This document shows positions 1 to 11,500 of a stretch of 64,000 bases of DNA, piece by piece. Each line of letters begins with the position of its first letter. The stretch's first letter is position 1. The DNA is from Hyposmocoma kahamanoa. Lineage: Eukaryota; Arthropoda; Insecta; Lepidoptera; Cosmopterigidae. Under the pieces are notes generated by a model. That model ran no database searches. It had not been told where the DNA came from and saw only the letters and a program-made list of their open reading frames with translations. The translations under genes were made by a program, and so were the position numbers. The DNA is taken from the NCBI RefSeq assembly GCF_003589595.1, contig NW_020653409.1:3813586-3877585 (forward strand), written 5' to 3'.

Positions 1-974
1 TCGGTACCTAAACCAATTAAAGTCGACATGATAAAGAGCAAAGCATGCAAGAGTTCTTGTTTTTTGTTAATGTTTCGACTGCGCACATAACCACACCGCT
101 TGATTAGCGGAAGCATAAAGGTGGCGTTACATTTGTGCCCCTCACACAATAAAGCCACGTACTTACTAGTATTTCCCGCTTGACATGTAGTTGTACAACG
201 TGCGATTTTCATTAATAAAATTTTAACCGCCTTTGCTTTAATACAAGAGCAATAAAAAAAGATTTTTTGTTTCGATTTTTTTTTTCAATAAAGTATGTGT
301 ATGGCTTTACAGAATCGATGTTAGAATATGTTAATTTAATTGTTACTGTATGCCTCATAATTATTTCTGTAAATATAAATGTTACTGTTTTATATTAGTT
401 CTACAGCTAAATATGCCGTATGTGTATATTATAATTAGTCCGTTTTGGAATCGTCAGGAAAATCTAAGCTAAAAACATGACAAGGCTACATGATATTTAT
501 TTTTACTTTGTGTGTGTGTGGCTCAAATGCAAACTGCCATTAACAATTTACTAAATAAATACGAAAATATTATGCAATTTATCGTGTAAAAATATTAAAC
601 AAATTCATTACCACTATGCCACCAGGGCTAATCCCAAAGTTGATTAAGAAATAAAGAATAATAAACAAAATAGATTTTACGTATACAGGGTTTTTGAAAT
701 ACAACCTCTCAGGACTAGATTACTAACATTATAAACAATAACTTTTGTTCCATGATCATTAACAAAAGACGATAAATGTACAAAGAATAAACTTTTAAGA
801 CGTTTTTGTACTATCTGATACTTTTTAGATTTGTGTTTGGTAGTAAGATAATAAGTGTAAATGTGTAAACGTCCTCTTTCACGATACCCGAGTTTTGCAC
901 AGAGTTATCACCATTTAGAGCGATCTATTTAAATATTTTTACTTTTGGTATGAAAGTAAAATCTGATGAATTAT

Positions 975-1164
975 AAGGGTGCGTACAGATCTAGCGAAAG
1001 CGCCTGTTTGCGATAGGCTCGCGAACTGCACACGAGCATTACGCTGTGCGATCTGTTCGCGTGCCGTTCATGCGCTAACATGTATTTAATTGCACGCATG
1101 CAGTATACGAGCAGCGCACATGCAGCGCGTTTGCGGCGCATTCGCCAAATCTGTACGCACCCTT
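975..1164. mobile_element. MITE, about 190 bp
   Basis: Ends AAGGGTGCGTACAGAT and ATCTGTACGCACCCTT are perfect inverted repeats; the interior is GC-rich. Confidence 0.78.
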
Positions 1165-1769
1165 AAAAGTCATGGAACTAAACGCACTTGACAACTAACA
1201 TAGTGTTATGTCAAAAATTGCTTTATATTAATAACCCACCTCCAAAATTTCGCTATATTTATATGACATGTCGCTTTGAAATCAAATAGGTAATATTAAT
1301 ATAACTTAAAGTAATTTTGAGATAATACTATGTTAGTCGTCATGTGCGATTAAAATTGTTTTTTATGATGTTAGTAATACGGTTCTGCGAGGTTGTTAGT
1401 ATTTAAAAATCACCCAGTATAATTAAAAATTATTTAGGCTTAATTTACATTGACGCGTAACGGAATTTTTGTAACTATGGCGTAATTCACTTTATGTCAG
1501 TTGTGTAATGTACCAGTGGCGAAGCGTCCATATAACTCGATTCCCACCGGATTGCCAAAAAAGTATTTCATTTATTAACGAAAGACTGTATTCATAAACA
1601 CGCATAGTAACCTGTCCTTGATGGTTCGGAGTACTTAGTTTCCCGATTGATCGCAGCCAATCACAACGCCGGATTCAAGCACAGCCGGCATTAATTCGGA
1701 TTATATTTTCATTCCGAAACATGCGTGCTTAATTCAAAATACACTCACATATTCGCAAAAGTCCGTTAT

Positions 1770-1837
1770 AAGGGCGCTTACAAATTAGATGCTTGTAGAA
1801 GCGCTGCAGCCTACAAACGTCTAATTTGAAAGCGCCA
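1770..1837. mobile_element. short MITE, family G
   Basis: GGGCGCTTACAAATTAGATG and GTCTAATTTGAAAGCGCC form a hairpin; same ends as the large element at 37228. Confidence 0.65.
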
Positions 1838-1947
1838 TAAGAATTTGTCATATACCAAACAAGTGCAAATGGTCGTCAGCGACCCAGTGAACTTCGAGTT
1901 ATGAATATTGTTCAAGTAAACTTTAAAAAATAAGTCAATTATGATTA

Positions 1948-2163
1948 TATTAGACAACGTGACACACGTTGCTCTGATCACAAAGTTACTAAAGCATTTG
2001 TGTTATGGAAATCTGAAATAACGACAGTACCACAAACACCCAGACCAGAGGTAATATAGAAAAGTTAGTTTTTCTATATTGACCCGGCAGGAGATCGAAC
2101 CCAAGACCTCAGAGATGGTGGCACCATGAAAACCGGTGTGCAAGCCACTCGACCACAGAGGTC
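1948..2163 (-). mobile_element. tRNA-derived SINE, family S2
   Basis: Read on the minus strand: GTGGTCGAGTGGCTTGCAC box A region, a GGTTCGATC-like box B, an AGAAA..TTTCTATAT spacer, then ACACAAATGCTTTAGTAACT and a GATGTTGTCTAAT-type end. Confidence 0.75.
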
Positions 2164-2349
2164 ATCAAAACTTAAACCTTATGATTACGGTTTTTGTCAA
2201 GGTAAGTGTTAATTTTTGCTCAAGATTGATTAATGAAGATGTTTACGTCTCGTCGCTGTAACGTGCGAACTAGATACGAGCCGTAAAACAGGTTTCGCGT
2301 CTTCCGAAGATTCTCGCGCAGTCGTGGTAGCGCTTGGGTATCGTATTTT

Positions 2350-2590
2350 TAACCGACTCGAAAAAAGGAGGAAGTTCCCAATTTTTTTGAGATTGTTTTT
2401 TTGTGTGTATGTTACTCGATTATTTGTGAACTGATTTTGATGATCCTTTTTTGTTGGAAAGAGAGTACCTCAGTATTGATCCGATTTAAATTTGATAAAT
2501 CCGGTTTCCCGCACTTTCCGGTAACCGATTTCAATAAAACTTGGCAAATAGATGTAATTTCACGTACTTGCGATGGCGGTTTTTAATTTT
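2350..2590 (+). repeat. dispersed AACCGACT-type repeat
   Basis: Shares TTTTTAACCGACT..AAAAAAGGAGGAAG and AACCGATTTCAATAAAACTT blocks with 45030-45150, 49543-49640 and 50080-50360. I recognise the AACCGACTTC signature as common in Lepidoptera. Confidence 0.6.
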
Positions 2591-2627
2591 ATAAAAAAGT
2601 TAATCATTTTTATAAATAAGTTTATAC

Positions 2628-2731
2628 GGACAACGGCACACCACTACACATTTTTGTTTGAAAATTGCCTCCAGTGCAACGTGTTCCGTGATATGTCAAT
2701 GTGTAGCTTGATGTGCTGGCGTGTGTACATT
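2628..2731 (-). mobile_element. hairpin element, family Q
   Basis: Reverse of 38170-38274; shares TACACACGCCAGCACATCAA and ACAAAAATGTGTAGT and folds on itself. Confidence 0.65.
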
Positions 2732-3420
2732 ACGCAATTGACGAAAAGTTCATTATGCTATGGTCACACCGTTCCGTAGCAATGTAAATTGAGTCTATTT
2801 TGTTAATTGACAACGACCCCATTATTACACAACTGTTAATTTTTTTATTTAACATGTCGTGCAGTTTTTACCCTTAATGACATTTATAATCGTGCGTATC
2901 AACGCACAGTGGCAAAACGCACAAAATCAAATTTATCGCGATCAAAATTATTGCGTTCGTAACCGTTTAAATCAGTCTCTACGACATTGACAGTGTGTGC
3001 AAAACTTTCGAATTATTTTGGGTTTCCGTGAGGTGCAGGTTTTCCGTGCACAAGCACATGAATGTGGACGGTAAAGCAGTATCACGAAAACCTAAAAGAA
3101 AATACTTATTGTGACTCTAGAATCTTGGATCATGGCCAAAATAAGAGCAAGAAACGTGCGTGAGGACGATGGCTTTTAACATTGTAATTGCAATTAGTGT
3201 TTTTTCCATACATTTTTTTCCAACATGGCTGTCATACTACTGAAAACTTTTCGTTAAAATGTGCACTTATTCATTTTAACAAAATTCACCCGTGCATATA
3301 TTGCTCCTTTTCTTTCTTTAATTATTTGTTAAATTATTTTCGAAAACGATAGAAGTGCTCGCACTGGATATTGGAATCGGAGCTCTTACGTTAAATACGA
3401 ATTATAAGGCTAGCTTTTTG

Positions 3421-4318
3421 TGTACAGTCGATGCTCTAAGATACCAGACCCCCTAACCGTCCATTTGGTTCTGAATAGCTCAGTGTGAAAAAAGTTGTTT
3501 AACAAACTTAACCTTATCTGTGAGCTGTAAAATTCATTTTGTATGACTTCCTTATTGCACCATTACAGTCTGTCTTTTTTAAGATAGAGTAAAATGACAA
3601 TAAATTGCGCAAAAGTGTTGCCCGCTTGCGAGCAGCTAGTGATTGCAATCGATAAATATTCTATCGACTATAGACTGAATATTAGTCACACTTATTTAAG
3701 CAATAAATAGTCGAACTTGTTTCATTTGAATCATCCTCGACCTGTTATTGAACCAATTACTGAGCACACGTTGATTTGAATTGTCAATTTTTGTAAGTTC
3801 ATACATTGTATTTTGAACTATGTTTTTGAAAAATACAATAAAGGAGATATATTTGAAAGATTTTGTTTTTAATTCAATATAAATAATCAAATCCGGATAT
3901 TCTTGTTAAAATGTATATGAATAAAAATTTATTTCGATACTAGTAAGTCAACTGACCAAATAAAAATAAAGATGGCAATAACGCACTTACGTAACATTCA
4001 CAATTCAATCATTTATGGCAAAATTATATTTTCTTTCACAATCTATCGACAACAACTACATAACTAATTAAAATTTTTTGAAAACTGGCAACCCTACAGA
4101 TGTCACTTTACTCCGTCTTCAAAAAAGACAGACCGTAGTGAATGATATTTTAAGAATTTCTTAAAGGCAATATTCTTTAATTCTATAACATAAATACAAA
4201 TTTCCACCAAAAATCTGGAATTCCTTTACATTTTTCTGTTGAATGCATAAGGCTCCAGAATCAAAAGGTCGGCTAAGGGGTCTGGTATCTTTAGACATCG
4301 TCTGTACATCACCGTTCT
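3421..4318. mobile_element. inverted-repeat element F with nested element E
   Basis: Ends TGTACAGTCGATGCTCTAAG and (reverse strand) TGTACAGACGATGTCTAAAG continue into GATACCAGACCCC on both sides. About 325 bp without the nested insert. Confidence 0.72.
3566..4138. mobile_element. MITE family E
   Basis: Ends GTCTGTCTTTTTTAAGAT and GTCTTCAAAAAAGACAGAC are inverted repeats; the whole 570 bp matches the split copy at 26367. Confidence 0.75.
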
Positions 4319-4588
4319 TCATAATTAAGTATAGAATTCAAATTCCAATCGAAGCAATGTTTTTACATTACGGTAATATTAATATAAGCCTTTAGGGAGT
4401 CATGACACTTATTAATGCAGAATCGCATTAACCCGATCACAAAAAGCTTTATGTCCAGGAACGTAAAAGCGAAAAAAGACGTGCGTTTCGCATCGGTTCG
4501 TACGAACGCGGCTCGCCACAGGTCGGCAACGAATCGGCTTCCTGCGAATTTCCGGTCTAACAGTACGCATGCCGACGACGACTGATCC

Positions 4589-5012
4589 TGGGGACTAATC
4601 TCGTTCTCCGTCCAACATCCGTCCGAAACTCGATTAAACTTTTAAAGTAATTGTCAGTGTTAAAATGTTTTTTGTTAAGTTTCGAAAATAAATTTAAAGT
4701 TATTAATTATATCGCACTACTACTCTATTAGATACAGAAATACCCACAAATATTCTATCGAGTATTATTGTAGATAGAGTTACGAGAATTGGAGAGCATG
4801 TGGGTTATATTTTCCTGTATCTAATGGAGCAATGTTTGACGCAACTCCACTTATGCCATTCTTCCATGAGGGTTGCGATATTACAATCGGCCAATGAAAA
4901 ATTTGACCACAATTGAATTCGATCAAATTAAAAGATGAATTCAAGTATGAAGTACTTATTTGACAGTAATTGTTTCGGACAGATGTCCGACGTAGAACGA
5001 GAGTACAGGGCC
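4589..5012. mobile_element. MITE family A with insertion
   Basis: Ends TCTCCGTCCAACATCCGTCC and AATTGTTTCGGACAGATGTCC; the interior at about 4660-4895 is unrelated to other copies. It lies downstream of the stc stop. Confidence 0.6.
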
Positions 5013-5384
5013 TTATTTAGGAACATTTAGCGCGACGGCACGCGAACGGCCGCTTTAACGGCAAATCGGCTTAATGCGACAATTAATTATCGCATCAACA
5101 CGAATTGCGTTCGCGTTAATAACTTTGGTGACTCCCATAGTCAACTGGTCCAATTTCAGTAGGACACAATTATGTGGTCGTTATGTCAGTTGATCCAAAG
5201 ATTTCATAGAACACAATAAGTAATTGTTTAATAATCTACTTGTTGAATCACCTAAACCAATATCTTTGTAGAATACAATTAATTGGATAATTATCTAGTT
5301 GTTGAGCGAACTCTCTCCGAAGGATACAAATAATTATCTAGTTTCTGGAGCAATCCATACAATGTTTCCGTTAAATCAATACCG

Positions 5385-5520
5385 TTAGTTGTCGGGTGGG
5401 TTGTCGAAGTAATCGATCTTTTCGGGCTGCGCCGGCGCCGGTGTCGCTGTGGATGTAGGCTTGTTGCTGCGCGCCGCCCACGCGTTTGTGGACGTTAGCG
5501 TCGCCCAGCCGCCAGACGAT
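5385..5520 (-). CDS. stc: stc terminal coding exon
   Basis: The acceptor AACCTTTAG is at 5521-5522. The reading frame is Ser/Thr/Ala/Pro-rich and ends [16 protein letters not shown]. The 136-nt length closes the frame left by the previous exon. An ATTAAA, a possible polyadenylation signal, occurs on this strand near 5228. Confidence 0.87.
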
Positions 5521-8500
5521 CTAAAGGTTAAAGATGTTGCTTAGAATATGTTATGAAATTTCATTATTCTTTTTAGGGTCTGGATGTTGCCCGACGCAAT
5601 CAATCACTAACTAATAATTACTGTATTATTTCTAAAGTGTTTGTAATGGCTATCAATAAAGCATTATTATAATTATTATTTTAAAAAAATTATACACGAT
5701 TTTCATGCAAATATAAATATGGACTTTAGTATCATTTAAAATAATATTGTAGAAAAAAAAAAATATTACACCTCTTTTGCAGCTAATAGCCTCATTTTGT
5801 GATAGATAAGAAGGAATGAAAAAAGACTCACTTGGCGCTGGTCTGCGCCTGCGCAGGCAGGGCGCGCAACACGGGCGGCGGCACGCGGCGCTTGCCCGCC
5901 TCGCGGCCCAGCACCTCCAGCACGCTCATGGCCGGCAGCCACGACTGGAACACCGCACAATCACGATCACTTACAAGCTTGGCCATCATAGCGCGCATTC
6001 AAATCACGAAATATTATTCTTAATCTGTATATACTTTTACTTCCGTATACAAGCTTTAGTGGACATTGGATATAAGAAAGGATATTTCCATTTATGGTCA
6101 TACTTGTTTATAGCCAAAATAAGTGCGCATTTGATATGTGGAGCATGCACATTTATACAGGGTTATTTCCAAAATACTAACAACCGCGCTGGAGTATATT
6201 ACTAACATTACAAACAACATCTTTTGTTCCAGGACTTTTAATAGTTCATCAGATTTTACTTACATACTGCGATCCGGTTTTGAAGGGTAACGGTGCTGAT
6301 GAAATTACAGACATTAATAACTTATGTCTCAGGGTGACGAGCGCAGTGGCAGTGCCCCCTCAGATATTTGCGATTTAAAGCTCTGAGTGGCACTGCAACG
6401 GTTTTGACAGGAAAGGACAGACGTGTAGCTTACCATCAGACGCACGACTTGTTCGTCCCGTCATACTTGGATATTATTAAAAAAAAATCACTCTAAACGG
6501 AGATAACTCTGTGCGGTAGCAAAAGAAAGCACTCACCACCAAAATTATTTTTATGAATGACAGACATTGCTAAACAACTTACTACCAAATGCAGACTTAA
6601 AAAGTGTCAGACAGTATAATTATAAGGACAATTTTGCGCGCGCAGCCACTCCATGAGACATGTAATACTCCCTACGCATGCGCACCGCGGCGTGCGCCAG
6701 CGACAGATCTCCGCCTAAGTTCAGTTCACGCGTGCGCGATCCCGTGTTTATACGTATTGTGTATTGTCCCGCCCGCCGCAATCCGTCCGTGCGGCTTTCG
6801 AAGTTAGCATAACATATATATAGGCGAATAAACTAAATGTAGTATTATATTATCGGTGTTTTATTGTGGTTCCTAATTTCTTTAATACAATATAATAATA
6901 TGATATAATTATTAATTATTATCGAACGCTTACAAAAAATTCTTCGATCCGGTGGATTAGAACCGACGTCTCCTAGCAAACCGTGCCAGACACAGTGCCC
7001 AACTAAGTAACGGAACGAACCAGCTGACCTCACGAATTCTTCTATGTGCTTGCTAATCTTGTCAAATTTAACGCTACCAAAACGCAGGCGTGTCTATTCT
7101 CCATAAAACGGAGTTCTTTTGAGCTGACTACGACTTTTCGTGATATATCCATACCGATAGCTGACTGTCTCCAGCTATTTGGAATGGACCTGCCGTCCAA
7201 TTTGAACTTCGGCAGATACATTGAATCCATGGCCAAAAATGCAGCAAGGAAGCTTGGTATCCTTTCCAGGGTGAGGCGTTACTTTACACCGGGACAGTTG
7301 CTTCAGCTGTACCAAGCACAAGTCCGATCGTGCATGGAGTACTGCTGCCACCTTTAGGATGGCTCTGCGACATATCAACTGGCCACTTTGGATTTGGTAA
7401 TTGACAACCGTGCCAAGAGGCTTATAGGTGACTCGGAATTAGTGGAGGCGAAGTTGCAGAACCTTGAACACCGCCGTAAAGTTGCCTGCTTATCGGTATT
7501 TTACAGGATATAATATCACGGAGAATGTGCAATGGAATTACACGATTTGATTCCGCCTTCCCCTTTCCATCACCGGGAGACTAGGCGTAGGCTTCGGTTC
7601 CACCCCTATGTTGTGACCACGCTTTCACATTTATATGGCGAACGGCTATGAAGTGGAATTCCCTGCCTGCAGACTTGTTCCCGAAACGTTATAACTTGGG
7701 TCTTTGCTCTCCCCTCCGGACCTCTGAGTTGTTCAGACGCATTGGTTAATAATCCCTTTTAAAATTTATTAAAATTATAAAATACAATTTTAGTAAGCAA
7801 AAATTAGTTGTGAATATTAGGAGCACAATAGTATTAAGGAGTTTATCGCTAACGATTGTTTTGTGCGAGCAGACACACACACCGCCACTGCAAGCATGTG
7901 AGTTATTTGAATTTACTTACCTGCGTCAGAAGGGTCAAGTTATATTTGACGGAAAGAAATTCTGTATGAATTCATCGATCGGTGCCCAATTAGCATGACC
8001 CATATGGAAAAACGCTGTGGATCACTACATTAGTGGAAGCGAATCAACTAATAATCACCTCTCGCACTCGGATGCGTGGACATCGCTGTTGTCTAATGCA
8101 AATTTTAATTCCACCTACCTACTCTCATAATAATATACCAGAAGGCTCAAGTTATATTAGACGGAAAGCAAATTTGTATGCAGTTGCCGATCGATATCAA
8201 AAGAACGAGACCCATATGACACTATCGCCTTAAAGTCTTTTACTAGTGCGAAAGAATCGACTATAACTGCGACACTCCAAAACTACGTCTTATTCCCTCA
8301 TTCAGCCTTCGCTATAGTAACTCCTCGTTATTGCTGCTTGCCTACTACTCTCGCGTCAAAAACAAAGATGCCGAACGTCTTGCGATCACCTCAGAGTAAC
8401 GAATCGATGTCAGCTTCTAATCCTGAATTGGCATCGGGGTCCAGCTGTACTACCCAAAGAGATAAAAAAAGGCGTCGTATGTCGGAGTCGGAAGACATGG

Positions 8501-11500
8501 ATCAGACTGATGTCTTACTTCTTTTTCGCGATGAAATGATGAAAATGTTTCAAAAATTTGAAGCAAACCAGAACCATCGTTTGGGGGAAATAGAAAACCA
8601 TATATCACACATTAAAGACCAGAATAATTCTATTAAGACTTTGAACACTGAGATCGAGAAATCCGTCTCTGATGTATCTGCCAGAATTGAATTTGTACAA
8701 AATAAAATAATTATGATGGAAGAGGAGCGAAAAGAATTATCATCCAGGATTAACGTCATCAATGATAAATGTGATATGTTACATAAAAATCTTTATAAGA
8801 CCTCAATAGAAATTAGAAATGTCCCCAAAATTAGAGGTGAGAAAAATACTGACCTTTATGGCTACTTTGGAAGACTCACCGATACCCTGAAAATTAATAT
8901 CCAGACGCAAGAGATTCGCGACATATTTCGTGTACCTAACAAAAAAGACCAGAAATGCTCATCGTTGATAGTTGAACTCGGTAACACCTTGACCAAGAGC
9001 AAAGTACTTGAGGCTGCAAAGTCATTCAACAAAAGCGGACAACTTCATTCAAACCACCTTGGATTCGAAAGTAAGGACACGCGTATCTATATCTCTGAGC
9101 GACTAACACCTAAAGCTCGACGCTTACATTTTCTTGCTAAAGATATGGCTCAATCAGGTGGTTTCAAATACTGTTGGACAGCTGGAGGAAACGTTTATCT
9201 ACGTAAGGCTGAGGGTGACATAGCAATCCTTATTAGAAGCGAAGAAGATATCAACGTGCTGAAAAAAAAATTGTGACTATTTTCGTTTGTAAGATTAACA
9301 GTCATCCTAAATTGTATAAACATAAAACATATATTCACTTATCACACACCATTCAATAAAAACACAACACAATATATTTTTATACTGCCATTCATTACAC
9401 ATGCAATACATTACCTACACACATCGCAATATAAAAAACTAATTTTACTGTACACTAACCGAATACAATCGCTACATATTACTCCAATAAATATCACGCC
9501 AAAATCCACCAAAAGCCATGTAGATATTATGGTATGGGACTTTTTTAAACGAACATTCCACACTATGCATTCGTCATGTATATTAAATGAGTATTACATT
9601 CGAGTCAGTACTGTTCCACCCATATTAAATATAAATAAATAAAATTCGCAGATATAAATGAATTATTATATAACTTGGATAGTTTCTCTTATCCCGTAGC
9701 TAGAATCTGTACAGCAGAAGAGGTGAAGTCCCCATTGAATCATCCCCTTGGACACACCAATATTTTGTGTCAAAACATCCGGAGCGTCCATCGCAACTTT
9801 GATGGTCTAACTACGCTCCTCACTCGTATAAAATTAGATTTCCAGTTCATAATACTGACTGAGTGTTGGCTGTCTCAAAGAAATTATATGCCTCTTTTGG
9901 ATGATTATCACTCGCACTGCACTACAGATAACTACAATCAAAATGATGGTGTGATAGTATATGTGAAAAATTCAGTTAAATGTACAATTGAGGAGCCAAC
10001 TTTGGATGAAGCAAATTGCTTGGTGATAAAAATTTCCTCACATACTGCCATTGTGGCAATTTATAGGCCGCATTGTTTCAAACACAACGTCCAAAGATTT
10101 TTACACTCCTTAGATTTGGTACTGATGGCGTTGTCATCATTTAATACTGTCATTATCACCGGTGATATAAATATAGATATTTCACCAAAAAACGTCAACG
10201 ATCACGCAGAGGAATATCTTAATTTACTGGCATGCCATGGGATGCTTCCAACACACTCGTTGCCAACAAGGTATAACGCTTGTTTGGATCATGCCATTGT
10301 TAAAACAAAGAAACGTATTGAGACTGTCGTTGTTCACTCAGCAATAACTGATCATGACGCCATCGTACTATGTATTGATATAAAACAACCTGTTCATGCT
10401 ACTCATCAAATTTCTAAAATAGACGAGATTGCATTGGAAAATGAAATGGCGAACATGGATTTTAAATATGTTTTGGAAGCCAATGACCCTAACATAGCCG
10501 CGAATGTTTTGGTAAATCTCCTCTCACATGCTTTAGTATCTAATACTCGTATTCTCAGGTTATCCCGACGAAATAGAACTATCAAGCCTTGGATAACCGT
10601 TGGACTCTTGCGCTGCATAAGAAACCGGGATAATATGCATAAAAAACTGAAGTTGACACCTGATAATACTATACTAAAAACAACGTACCGTAGATACAGA
10701 AACTACTGTACTAATATATTAAAACGTTTGAAAAAGGACTTTCAAAAATGTGAAATTAAAAAAGCAGGTCATAATAATAAAAAGCTATGGAAAATAATAA
10801 AAGAGCAAACCTACAGCAACAAATCCGTTGCCTCAGCCAAACCCCTTCTTACCCAGGCTAATTCTCCAGAAGAAGCGGTAAACGAAGTAAATTTTTACTT
10901 TGCCAATATTGGTAAAGATTTAGCCGAGAACATTCGCCTAAAAAATCATAATTTGAGTAGCGACCTTCTCCTTTCTAATTGCTCAAGTAACATTAATTCG
11001 TTTGTTTTACTGGACCCTGACGAAGAGGAAGTCGAAAGACTGATAATGGGCTTAAGAAACGACTGTGCAGTTGGCTGGGATGGTATTTCATCCAAGTTTA
11101 TTAAGAGCTTCAAGCATATCCTTATTCCGGCCATCACACATATCTGTCGCCTTAGTATAAATACTGGAATTTTTCCGGACGTTTTTAAGAAATCCCTGAT
11201 TCGGCCTGTGTTTAAGTCTGGTAGTAGAGACTGTGTGAATAATTATCGTCCAATTTCCATCCTGCCTTCCCTGTCTAAGATTCTTGAACGCATGATGAAC
11301 AGTAGACTTATTAATTTCTTGGAAAATAATAAACTACTCTCTAACCAACAGTACGGGTTTCGTGCTGGTAAGTCTACTGGAGATGCTGTCCATGATCTCA
11401 CAAATTATGTGGCCGAGAATCTGGATAGGGGTATGAAATGTCTATCGATATTTCTAGATCTCGCGAAGGCATTCGATACGGTCTCTATATCTACCTTGTT

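Larger units (their letters stand above)
2250..2796. mobile_element. MITE family B, degraded and invaded
   Basis: GTGCGAACTAGATACGAGCC (2265) and the end GTTCCGTAGCAATGTAAATTGAG (2770-2793) match the copy at 16744. The middle holds an AACCGACT-type repeat (2350-2590) and a hairpin element (2628-2731). Confidence 0.5.
1..5384. other. region downstream of stc
   Basis: No gene is supported. It contains AT-rich DNA with the MITEs, SINE and AACCGACT repeat listed separately. The 1-970 stretch shows nothing recognisable. Confidence 0.6.
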
